Positions 25,457-35,695 of a stretch of DNA of 64,000 nucleotides are shown here, piece after piece. Below the pieces are notes generated by a model. The model had not been told where the DNA came from and searched no databases. It saw only the letters and a program-made list of their open reading frames with translations. Location: positions 1,054,001 to 1,118,000 of the forward strand of contig OX596340.1 in assembly GCA_951394405.1 (NCBI GenBank), written 5' to 3'. The stretch comes from Coprinellus micaceus (Eukaryota; Basidiomycota; Agaricomycetes; Agaricales; Psathyrellaceae). Each line of letters starts with the position of its first letter. The stretch's first letter is position 1. The translations under genes were made by a program, and so were the position numbers.

Positions 25457-27833
25457 TCAAGACCCTACTGCCATCCAGTCCGTGTCGTCATCTGAGGAGT
25501 CAGTATCGTCTTCTAGAACCTCTTCCTCAGAGCTATCGGAGGCAGGGATCCACCGCCTAGTTTGAAAGACATCTGCTTGACCTTCGACGCGCAAGATACT
25601 GCGGATAGCGAGCGAAGATCGCGTCAGTCAGGATCCATACCCCGGATACGCCATCTCCAACCGCCCAACGGTGGGACTTGGATGCAAACGGAAATAACAG
25701 GCAAAAAGACTCACTGATCGAACATGCTAATCGTCCTTTCCTCGCCTCTATCATCATCGCTCAGCTCCCCAACCAGCGACCGAAAATAAATGAGGCGATC
25801 CTCGACATCGTTATCCGATATGTCGCGAACCTCACGCGGAGTTCCGTCAAGGTCCTGCGTACACGGCGACCCGGGCGTCGGACTGTGCAGTATGATATCC
25901 CTCTCAATTCCTGCTGTCACGATATGGAGGAGGCGTGGATGGAACAAGACGGTGTTGACAATGGACCGGTGGCCATTTAACAGGCAGAAGGGAGTCGAGA
26001 GATCTTTTGGTACAAACTTGGGGCGGGCGTAGCCTTCGGTAAACGCTGATAAGCGCCAAGGCAGTCGGCATGGGAAGGAGGTGTTGGGTAGTGTGGGGAG
26101 AACGTTCGTGGGTAAGTCAGCGCGATAAGAACACGAGAACGCGAACACATGCGCATGGGCGTCAGGGGGTGGGGAATGGGGCACGTACCGACCAACCCCG
26201 GTGTTTGGGAGGCGTCGGACCACCAGTCAACTGGGGAAATCTCTTCCCGTTCTTCAAGGAGCTGGGCTACGGAAGGTATCCGCCAGATGTAACCTCGGAA
26301 ATCATCGGAACCCGCCCCATAAAAAGCATCGTAGTCCATGCCTGGACCCCCGAAATGGCCGTGCTATGGTATCGTAGATTTGGACCGTCCGTCAGTGGAC
26401 GAGTCCTGAGATCAGGAATGTAGGGGTCTCAGAATGGGGCATACCTTCATGGTACATGAGTTCATGTAGCTCCTTTGTCCAGTAGGGATCGCGCTTCCGT
26501 CTGGAAGGAACTTGCCGCTGCACACGGCGATCGGATTTGGGTCGGAGAGGGTGTATATTGTCGGTAAATAATTCTGATGTCTTTGAGTATACGAGGGCTG
26601 CCACATCCTTCAGGACACACCAGAAAGGTCACAGAGAGCTTTTCACCTATTCAAGAGCTCAGAGTGATGCGCAAGACATATCCTGTTACTGAGGCCTCAC
26701 CCTCCCTGTCAAATGCGATGCTGCTAACTTCCGGCTTGGAAATGTGCTTGACGTCCGCCTTTGTCAGTTTTGTGTTGAACTGGGGATTTTAGCTCAGTAC
26801 GGACCCTCCGATAGTATGGGGGCCTCATGGTCAACCTACCGTCAAGGCTACACCGTCAGAGCGCTCTGAGCCAAATGACATGCGTTCGTCTCTGAGGCAG
26901 ACATTGCCTCGATTGTCGCTGGTGATGAAGAGATGGTGCAGTTGAGGATGGTACTCAACACCACTAGCTTCGGATCGCATTTGAAGCTCTCCATTCGGTC
27001 TAGATGACCGAGCATCGTATCTGCGAATAACGCCATCTTCACTGGACAATGTTAGTTAAGAGAGGGCGGCATTGGAATCTCGCTTGCCTGGCGCAAAGGA
27101 GTAGGTCCTCGTTGCTGGGGTGGCAAGATAACTCCCTGATGCTGTCCTGCAACCCACGGAATGATAAAGGGCATGCGCACGATCTACTGAATAAGGCTTA
27201 CACCTGGGTCCGTGTATACAGATTGTGGAGATGTGTTCATGGTGGATGAGGCCAGCGTTGAAGTGTCATATCTGAAAACTTTTTCGCAGACGCCTCCCCT
27301 ACATTCGGGTTGAGTTCATTAGCAGTGCAAACCAATGAAAGGCCGTACGCGTAGAGATATCGGTTGTTCGCCGAGAATGAGATCGTGAATATGTTGCCCT
27401 ATGGGCCATTCAGCATACACATAACATGACTGCGCGCACGAATGCATCCGGGTCGTCCACGACATACCACTGGGCCAGCGAACTCACATGCAGGACCCTT
27501 GACGTCCTCTTGATGGAAGTCCCAGATTTTGACGCGCAAATCTAGGGCCTCCAATATGAGATCCTGCGGCAGGGAACCCCATCGTAAGCTTACCGTCGCC
27601 GCCACTGGCCAGAAATCGCCCATCTCCCGACGAAAACGCCAAGGCATTCACGCACGACGTGTGCGAGTTCAACCTCCTGTTGGAAGAAAGAGATAAAACG
27701 CCGTCGTGGTTCTCTGTTCTGCTGTTCCTCACCGCGAATAAGGGAATCCGTTCCTCAGGACCGACTCGACAGGATCCACGACAGTCCTTCCAGGAACCAG
27801 AGGGTCCATCGTCCTCGATCTTCTTGGGTGCAT
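25457..27833 (-). CDS. WD40-repeat protein resembling DDB1-CUL4 associated factors
   Basis: Thirteen exons join in frame to 515 residues: 27833-27733, 27676-27594, 27541-27468, 27398-27349, 27298-27202, 27146-27088, 27041-26840, 26779-26701, 26646-26621, 26573-26445, 26363-26189, 26045-25715, 25598-25457. WD-repeat blocks are HTSCVNALAFSSGDGRFLAS with GGDDLRVKIWD, NIFTISFSANNRYLYAGG, DSIRELSCHPSNEDLLLCAS, SGVEYHPQLHHLFITSDNRG, and late in the chain GHRSIVNTVLFHP with LLHIVTAGIERDIILHSPTP. This order, with a long insertion before the last repeat and an acidic tail, recalls WDR22/DCAF5-type substrate receptors of CUL4-DDB1 ubiquitin ligases. That assignment is an inference from architecture. 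Exon 9 is only 26 nt. The intron after exon 6 has a GC donor. Confidence 0.82.
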
Positions 27834-27955
27834 GGCGCAGAGAGCTCAGGGAAATAAACGCCAAAGAGGTTGCTTCACGAACAGGGGCGATTCGACCTCA
27901 TGGGCGTCGAGAGACAAAGCACTCAGAACGACGGGATCAGGGACAAACCAAAGAG

Positions 27956-28952
27956 TGGGGGTGTCCAATCCCCGTATGTCACGCGGCTGGCCCGTGTCAC
28001 AGTGCGTCACGGTGTCACGCGAAAACTCGAAACAGGGACTTACTGAAGCACCTTTTGTGCCATCCCGTCTCTTGTCCCCTAAATATAAATATTGAGAGGG
28101 TAGAAATCGATTTTATATGTATATAGGCGGGTAATGTAGCTCATTTCGCTGCGCCAACATATGCGGCCTGCCAACGAGAGGACCAAAGGGCTCTGAGGCG
28201 CCCATGTCACGGCCCTATTTCCGTTTTTGGTCACGAGCCCGGTCGCGCTGAACACGAGCACCCAGCACCTTCTGCCCCATGGCTGTCCACTGAGTCCACT
28301 TAGAGCCATATAAAAGACACCCTCATGAAGCTAAGCTGCTACTCTATATTTCTACCATAGGTTGGTGAGATTTATATCTTTTGGTGTAACGCAAATTTGA
28401 GTATCGCAAGGGGCAACTGGACACTCTTGTAAAGAATAGAACTCAGTACGATCTGCTCAGACGAGCAGGGTTTGTAGAGACTTTCATCTCCGGTGGCTTC
28501 TGGCTATAGAACTCCAGGATTAGATTTTTGATTAAAGGCCTACAAGTGTCAGATACTACCCAGTGAAAGGAGGTATCTCAGGAGGGAAGAAACCTACAAA
28601 AAAATCGAATCGTGGAGTTCTGTTAGAATCCCTCTTCGCTACAAAATCGGTCTATAAATCATCCCAGTACGTGCAGTCATTGTTGAGTTCTATTCTTTAC
28701 AAGTTTTCCCTGCCAAATTGGCCGTGACTTGAGGTGAATTCCCAGATATCTGGTCCCATACCTGGCTTAAACACTTTTAATTTTGCCAACGCACTAATAT
28801 ACCATGTGTACATCCATTCCGCATTTTATTTGAGTTGGATCTGCCGTGTAGAGCCTGCAGTCGAGCAAAGCACTCTCGGTTCTATTGGCCTGTGACACGT
28901 GCGTGACGCCTTTGTCACGCGCGTCGGCCGTATAGGGAATTGGACACCCCCA
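27956..28952. mobile_element. 997-bp terminal-inverted-repeat DNA element, non-coding
   Basis: The ends are TGGGGGTGTCCAATCCCC and the inverse of TGGGGGTGTCCAATTCCC, differing at one of 18 positions. They are flanked on both sides by the same 7-bp word CAAAGAG (27949-27955 and 28953-28959), a target-site duplication. Inside each end are copies of TCACGCG and GTGTCAC in inverted arrangement, as expected for transposase-binding subterminal repeats. No transposase is encoded, so this is a non-autonomous or MITE-like element. The 7-bp duplication does not fit the commonest superfamilies cleanly (hAT and P make 8, Mutator 9), so the class is left open. Confidence 0.82.
28426..28703. repeat. Internal inverted repeat inside the TIR element
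   Basis: The 20-nt arm CTTGTAAAGAATAGAACTCA at 28426-28445 has its exact reverse complement at 28684-28703. A second, imperfect pair is nested within it: AGAACTCCAGGATTAGATTT near 28507 against a reverse copy near 28600-28625. The segment could be a nested foldback element or the core of a hairpin transcript. Confidence 0.75.
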
Positions 28953-29005
28953 CAAAGAGCAAACAAAGAGGTATTTGGCCCAACATTATTGGCTCGAGTC
29001 ATCGC

Positions 29006-29079
29006 GTCTTCATAGCTCAGTGGATTAGAGCATACGATTGCAAATCGTGAGGTCCCGTGTTCGAACCACGGTGGGGACT
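29006..29079 (+). tRNA. tRNA-Cys (anticodon GCA), intronless
   Basis: A 74-nt cloverleaf can be drawn: acceptor GTCTTCA/TGGGGAC with two G-T pairs, D arm GCTC...GAGC, anticodon stem TACGA/TCGTG around loop TTGCAAA (anticodon GCA), 5-nt variable loop AGGTC, T arm CCGTG/CACGG around TTCGAAC. The internal box B, GTTCGAACC, is canonical. No intron is present. Confidence 0.95.
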
Positions 29080-29081
29080 CA

Positions 29082-29087
29082 TTTTTT
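29082..29087 (+). terminator. RNA polymerase III terminator (T6)
   Basis: A run of six T begins three bases after the tRNA-Cys end, as expected for Pol III termination. Confidence 0.85.
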
Positions 29088-29983
29088 GACCTTTAAATCG
29101 GGGTATCGTTTGAACTTTGAACCTTTTGAAGGCATTAGATCCATCGCCCTTTGGGTCACTCTGGAAGACTCTGGACTCTGGAGCCCCAAACTGTTCTGTG
29201 CCCTTCGATTTTCTTCCTTTTATGTTTTAACCCCCTCTTTGAGCGAGATGTAGGTAGGTCCCTGAGATGCACTTGCGATAGTCAGTGGCGGACGGCGAGC
29301 TCTGCAGCCCAAACACGGTCGACCGTACTCGGACATGCAACCGTCGCTCTTTTAAAAATGCCTCAATCCACTCTGTCTCCATACGATCGAGGAAAAGAAT
29401 TGCGGAGTGTGGGTGTCGCGTTACCGCCTATGGGGCTTGTCGTGTATCCAGAGACTCACAAAAGACTTTCAGCGCGTCCAAATCTCTCTCACGTATCAGC
29501 CACCAATATTTCAAGTAGGGAAATCGAACCTTGGCCCGCTCGGCAAACTCGCGTCCGGGCAGTAGTTGCAACACTTGTTGCACGGGATTTAGCGCCCGTC
29601 GGCAACTAAACGCCGATAATTGCCGCTGTTTGTACACGGTGGTGGGTGCCAAATATTTCGGCGCCTATTGAGATGGTATTGTTCAGGTTTTACGTTGACA
29701 ACCACCACCACGCGACTCCAGCCTCGAATTTATTGTACTCGGACAATACCCAACGATGGCGATGATGAAAAGAAGAATGGGTCGGCGAGAACGCTGGATA
29801 TAGCGAGGAGATGTCTTAAACCGGACTTCTTCGTTCATTTCTTGCTCGACGTTCTCCTTCGTCCCTTCCTCTTTCACGACCCCCATTTTCTTAGTGCCCT
29901 GCGGGTATACTGTCTTGAAGACAGGTTCATTCATTCTATCATTTACTATCTTTCAACGACATCACGAAACAACGACATTCACG
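29088..29983. other. Intergenic DNA; promoter of the GH71 gene at its right end
   Basis: No conserved reading frame. It holds several GGCGCC/GCGCCC words near 29590-29680. The last 100 bp are probably the 5' UTR of the glucanase gene. Confidence 0.4.
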
Positions 29984-31922
29984 ATGCAGCACAACGTTCT
30001 CATCTCTATTCTGGCTCTGGTCTCTATCTTCACCACGATGGCCAACAGCTACCCCATTGCCTTCAGGAGGATTCATCTTCCAAGCCGACAGCTTCAGGAC
30101 GTGAAGTTTGAAGTTCGGGACGAGGCCCCCACGTCGACTCTTGTAGAGCCGACTGACTCCATCATCACGATTCGCTTGCCTCAACCAAACACCGCCTCAA
30201 CGTCACAGTCCGCTTCTACTGCCCAGTCTACCTCCACCTCCGAATCTACCTCCACCACTGTTACACCTACCTCCTCTCAGCAGCCCTCACAAACTCCCGC
30301 CACGGATGGAGGCCGCAGGAAACTCGTCGTTGCCCACCACATGGTCGGCAACACATTCCCTTACGCGAAACAAGACTGGCTCGATGACATTGTACTGGCC
30401 CATGATTCTGGAATTGATGGCTTCGCACTCAACACCGGTCGGGACGAGTGGGAGCCTGCTCGTATCGCTGATGCGTGAGTTTTACTTCCCCTTGTTCTCT
30501 TGTCCCCGCCCTAATTACGTATCGTAGGTATGCTGCCGCCGCCGAGTCTAAGCTCGATTTCCAGCTCTTCCTCTCCTTGGATATGACGTCCCTCCCTTGT
30601 TCCTCGCCCGATCATGCCGCTTTCATCCGTAAGCTCGTCTTGGATCACGCTTCGCATCCCAACCAGCTCAAGTACGAGGGCCGAGCGTTCGTATCCACCT
30701 TCGCCGGGGAGCTCTGCAACTTCGGCCTTGGTGGTGGCGCAGAGGAAGCATGGAAGAACGCGTTCACCCAACATCCCGACATGAAGGACAAGGTGTACTT
30801 CGTACCGAGTTTCTTTATCGACCCAGCAACGTTTGGCAAGTTCAATGGGGTCATGGATGGGGACTTTAACTGGAACTCTGGATGGCCGATCAAGGTTACG
30901 ACAAATTTCGCAAAGGACGTCCTCAACGAGATCAGTTCCAAGCTCTCTGAGGCTGTCCGAACTGGCTTAGGTATCGGTAAGAAACCTGTCGGGCAGGTCC
31001 TCGGATCCGCGTCCGCGTCCACCTCCTCCACTCAGTCGCCTGATGCGGACAAGGGGTTGAACGACCTCCAGAACGCGTTGAGCAAGTTCATTGGGAGCAC
31101 TGAAAGCGATGATGAGCATTTGACTGGGCTCAAGGCCCTTTCCCCAAACCTTGGAAAGCGGGATGGCGAGGGGAATAGGCCGGTATACATGGCCGCCGTC
31201 TCCCCTTGGTTCTACACCCATTACGGGCAAAACTCGTTCAACAAGAACGTGCGTCATTTCTTCGCCTTCTCCTTGGCGCCTACTCACAAGCTTTGCTTCG
31301 TTAGTGGATCTTCCTCGCCGACCAACACCTTTACGTCAAACGCTGGGAGTCCATCGTCGAGTCTCGCTCGCAAGTCGATATCATCCAGATCCTCTCTTGG
31401 AACGACTTCGGCGAGTCTCACTACGTTGGGCCGCTGAAGGGCGACCAACCCAAGGACACCACCTGGACCGCGGGCATGAACCACACCGCGTGGCTTCCCA
31501 TGACCAAGTACTTCGCCGAAGCCTTCAAGACAGGCTCATACCCCAAGATCGAGAAGGATAGGATCTACCTCTGGAGCCGCCCCCACCCCGCAAACGCGAA
31601 GGCCACGGAAGACCCGATCCCGCCCCCGGATAACTTTGAGCTCACGGACGACGCGCTGTGGGCTGTGGTCCTTATGAGCGCCCCCGGGAAAGTTACGATT
31701 GCGACTGGCGAAGGGGAGGGGAGTAAGAAGACGGTTGATGTTCCGGCGGGCGTGAGCAAGTTGAGTGTGCCCATTACGCCGGGTGGGACGATGAAGGGTA
31801 CGATTGAGAGGGATGGGAAGGTGGTTGTGGAACTTGCACCTACCCCCGAGGAGTTTACATTCCAAGGGGCGCCCAAGACGTATAATTACAATGCGTTTGT
31901 GGTGGGGAAGGAGGCTGAGTGA
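29984..31922 (+). CDS. Secreted alpha-1,3-glucanase (mutanase), glycoside hydrolase family 71
   Basis: Three exons (29984-30474, 30528-31248, 31305-31922) give 609 residues. The N-terminus MQHNVLISILALVSIFTTMA is a signal peptide, followed by a Ser/Thr-rich linker (about 70-100) likely to be O-glycosylated. The catalytic domain opens with KLVVAHHMVGNTFPY and DDIVLAHDSGIDGFALNTG, and carries the GH71 block ILSWNDFGESHYVGP, where Asp and Glu three apart are the likely catalytic acids. A beta-rich C-terminal region (about 520-609) follows. The family cleaves alpha-1,3-glucan of fungal cell walls, so roles in wall remodelling, septum breakdown or attack on other fungi are possible. An inserted Ser-rich stretch (SASASTSSTQSP) near residue 345 is a lineage-specific loop. 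Confidence 0.93.
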
Positions 31923-32205
31923 ATGGGCAGAGAGTGGATGCTGAGCATTCGTTCTTTTGCTGTGCTCATCTTACACGACGTACTTACGATGGACCTAGTT
32001 ATCGACAAGCCGTTTTAGGCTTCGCTTTCGTTCACGCGCACAGACTTTGTTCTTTACAATAGAGCACTTTAAACCAACTCAACTATATTTTACAACCACC
32101 TCACGTGTACCTTAGAATACAAAATGCATTGACTACACTCACCATGGCGCGGGGCCTGTACAATTCCACCTCCCAGAATAAACCCGGAAGGTCCACCGTT
32201 CAACA

Positions 32206-32540
32206 TCCATGGTAGGCACCCATGCAGTATGTATCCGCAACTACCGGGCGCGAACACTCAGGGTGCTGGCTTCTATGATGGCGCAGGCGCTTGATCAGCC
32301 TTTTATTGACTGGAGACGGCCTGGAATGAATGTGTGGATGCACCTCCTGATTCCTCAATTCGTAACGGCAAATTTCTCATATAATGGATAGTAGTGAATC
32401 GAGAGAGTGGGTGAACGTGGAGTAGCTTGCTGGAGGGACATCAGTCAGCTCACTGTAGCGCGAATTTCAACTTACCCGAAGTATTTTTACATGCGCGCGA
32501 AATCCAACCTCATTTGATAGCTGCTGGCTAGGCATAAAAT
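32206..32540 (+). pseudogene. Inverted, deleted copy of the 3' end and flank of the unknown gene at 9519-11048
   Basis: From about 32227 the plus strand reads ATGTATCCGCAACTACC, then CTTGATCAGCCTTT and ATTGACTGGA, matching the last exon of the minus-strand gene at 9519-10544. About 120 bp is then missing between ATTGACTGGA and CCTGGAATG. The match resumes through GGATGCACCTCCTG, the stop codon region and the flank TCATATAATGGATAGTAG, down to the AGCTGCTGGCTAGGCATA word. The deletion and small indels destroy the frame. Confidence 0.75.
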
Positions 32541-32759
32541 GAGAAAATATACGGAGCCGGCTGAGCCGGCCACCAACCATTATGGCCACTCGCAGATCGC
32601 GTGAATAAGCGCCCAAGGACTCGTGCATCTTTCGGGCCGGACTTTGCATGTGGCCTCAATTCCTCTAGAAATTTCTCACCTCGGGTTGACGAACTCCGGG
32701 TGTGGCCGTGCTGGCATGAACCGCGCTCTCCAGAAGGTGTGACCGAAGCACAGGTCCTT

Positions 32760-32836
32760 ACTGATAAGCGCCCAACCTGCCTATTTCAGTGCGCAACACG
32801 TGGCACCGCCTCTGCACCCCTTCCTCTCCTCCCACC
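32760..32836 (+). promoter_or_regulatory. Core promoter shared by the NACHT paralogues
   Basis: It contains CTGATAAGCGCCCAACCTGC, then TTTCAGTGCGCAACACGTGG with a CACGTG palindrome at 32797-32802, 35 bp before the ATG. The same words in the same order occur upstream of the NACHT gene on the minus strand (CACGTG at 40420-40425) and of the relic near 8656. Shared position suggests a bHLH-type binding site, or only common descent. Confidence 0.5.
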
Positions 32837-35179
32837 ATGTCGAACAACAGCAGTTACCTTTGCCACTCCCGGGACTTCCACGTAGAGAACGTCACGGTCA
32901 TCAACTCTTGTTCCTCAAGAACTTTCAATGCTTTTGACTGTACGGAACCCCATTTCCTGAGTTATAGGTCAACAATGCATTAGACTGACGAGCATACCGG
33001 GTGCAGATCTCCACGATAGCATTGCGATCGATGCTGTACACAACTCTCAGGATCGGTACAACGCACCAAAATGTCACCCGGAGACGAGGACGGCGGTGCA
33101 GGAGGAGATCTTCGGCTGGATCACCCATGGGGACGAGGACGCCCAGCCGATGCAGATCCTGTGGTTGACGGGGCCAGCGGGGGCGGGGAAGACAGCGATC
33201 GCAGGGATAGTCGCTGATGCCTGTGATGAGCGGGAGCTTCTTGCCGGGAGCTTCTTCTTCTCGTCGTTCACTGGGTCGGAGAAGAGGCGTTCGAGGCGGT
33301 ATCTGGTGGCAACGCTGGCATACCAGCTGGTTCTGCAGCTTGGTGACGACCATCCCCTGCGCCAGGCGGTACTCGCAGCCATCCAAAGGGACCCATCCGT
33401 TTTTCGAAGACAGTTGAAGGACCAGCTCAGAATAGTATTGGTCAAGCCTTTCCACGACACTCGTACCCAGTTTGATACCTCCGTGCTCCCCAATGTCTTC
33501 ATCATTGACGGGCTGGATGAAGTCGAAGCCTCCAATTCTCGACAGGCCGGGAAGGACCTTCATGAGGCACGGATAGAGGACGAGAAAGATCAGGAGGAGA
33601 TACTTTCCGCCCTCTTGTACGCCGCCAACAATCCTGATTTCCCCTTCCGCATCGTTATCGCGAGTCGCCCTGAGCCCGCGATCCGTGCGTTTTTCTCGGC
33701 CGACGCCGCAGTGCATCTCACCAGGGAAATCTTCCTGGACGAGAAGTACAATCCCGACTCCGACATTGATTTATTCCTCAACGCCAAATTCGCAGAGATT
33801 CGGAGGCGCTACAGACTACCCCACTCCTGGCCTTCAGCGGAGGATATCCGGAGGCTCGTGTATGCAGCTTCTGGGCAGTTCATCTATGCTGCGACCATCA
33901 TACGGTTCCTTCAGAACACCAAGCACCTCCGAGGTCCGCAGGCTCTCCTTCGCACCATCCTAGACTGGCGATCGGAGGACGCTGGAGGCAGCGCGCTGGC
34001 ACCCCTGGACGCATTATACACTCGCATCCTCATGTCAGGCCCTGATCCTCTTCTGGCAGCCCAATGGGTTGGGGCAATCAACCAATTCGGGTTGCACGAG
34101 GCGCCTGCACTCTTCGTCAACCAGTTGTTGCAAAAGTTCGAAGGCCAGGGTGTCTGCCTGTTGGAAAACCTGTCATCCTTAATCTGGATACCGCCTATCG
34201 AAGACGAATCGTCACCTTACAAGATCTACCACAAGTCACTGCTTGATTTCCTCGGAGGTCGTGCTAGTAACGAGATCCAGGATGCCTTTTCTCGAGGCCC
34301 TGAGCTATTCTTCGATCGCAGTCTCGTTGTATTTAGAGGTGTGTCCTCTCGCTCCCTCCGTTAATCTATACACCCAAACTGACTGACGGCTACGAAGATA
34401 AATTCCCTTGCGTCAGTATTTCGGGTTCAACCCACAATACCTTCATCCGCCATTTCATCAATGGCCCCTGGCAGGTCTTTGATTGGGCGCTGATCGACGC
34501 GTTAACTCCAGACGAGCCTTCGAAGTGGGATGTTGCATGGTGGGCACATAGGCTCGCCGCGACACTGGGCGCCGATGGAGGATTTCGCTCTACCCCCCTG
34601 TTGTTCGAAACCATACACAAGTTGGTATGTGTCCACACCGATTCACCCCGCGGCCTTCGAGGTTAGGATTATGCCAGGAAACAGCTGACCTTTGGCCTTC
34701 AGTGCAGGAATGCGTCCAGACGTCCGGGCGACTGCCTTCCGTCATGCAGGCTTTGGAGAAGCAACATCATTCGAGTTTACAAGGGGTATGGGTGGAGCGT
34801 TCCTAACGAAATCACCTTACTTCGTGAAGCTATGTGGTATGGCTCGTACCACCCTTACTACCTCCTTTCCTGGGATATCGAGTGCTACATCAGGCCCACT
34901 GGCAACCCAGGATCACCTCGATCTCTGCCAGGGATGCAAGAATCGTCCACCAGCTACACGGTTGACGAAGACTATCAGGCTTTACTTGATGTCGTCGCCG
35001 CCATGTTTTCTCGCCTCCCGTCCGACTGGCGGTTACGCTATCTTAAAGAGGTGGGCAACGACGAGTCCAAATCGCATACTGCACTGTCTTCCGTTATTGA
35101 GACAATTGCGATTGATATGGGGGTCGAGGTGGAGGTCCCGACCATCGGCCCTCGGCATAAGTTCGTAAACCTGGTTTGA
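32837..35179 (+). CDS. NACHT NTPase (NLR-like 2)
   Basis: Four exons (32837-32939, 33007-34338, 34398-34624, 34703-35179) give 712 residues. Residues 1-34 hold the short SRDFHVENVTVINS module common at the start of mushroom NLR-like proteins. Then come YLHDSIAIDAVHNSQDRYNA and CHPETR, the pre-NACHT linker. The NACHT domain has Walker A GPAGAGKT near residue 82, Walker B VFIIDGLDEVE near 195, and sensor-1 IVIASRPEPAIRAF near 248. The winged-helix and helical region ends with KIYHKSLLDFLGG. The C-terminal 230 residues are helical with no WD40, TPR or ankyrin repeats. By family, a cytosolic ATP-driven switch in innate recognition or heterokaryon incompatibility; role inferred. It faces a close paralogue at 38028-40384 across the SNF5 gene. 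Confidence 0.9.
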
Positions 35180-35695
35180 AAACACCGTTGCGATCATCCT
35201 CGACGTGCGAACCCCGCTACTTAGAACTTCAATTGTTTTACTTTAGGTGCTCGTATAGTCATATCTCCCTCGTTCCTCCTTGGCCTGGCATTGTGATTCT
35301 ACTCTTTGGCCCTGCCTGCCTCTCCTTGTATGCATTGTGTGCTCGCTCGTCGCTCGCCTCCGTCGTTTATCAGTCCCTCTTGTATCAGCAACCCCTCTTT
35401 TTTGTCCGTGTGGTATCCCTCTCTCCCCTCTTCCTGTTTTGCAATTGTGACGACCATGTATTTCCCCTGGTATGTTACACCCTCATTTTTGGCTTTCCTC
35501 AGGATCGAAATCGCGACTTGGGAAGTGTCACGAATTCTGTGACGTCTGTGTGACGCAGCGCGTTCATGTACCACCAGATTTTCAATTGAAGTCGTGTACG
35601 CTGCACCGTACTTTGTCCGCTCTCTCGTCCCCCCCTTGGACTACCTGCCCCCCTCGTAGAAGATTTCTCAACGTTTGCACTTCGAGAGTCTGGCA
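35180..35695. other. Pyrimidine-rich intergenic DNA, promoter of the SNF5-like gene
   Basis: CT-rich sequence follows the NACHT stop. Near 35524-35570 are several GTGACG/GTCACG words. No gene is seen. Confidence 0.4.

Noticed and set aside
35524..35570. GTCACG/GTGACG words as a remnant of the 28-kb TIR element
   Set aside because: Only short words match; no TIR or longer similarity was found.
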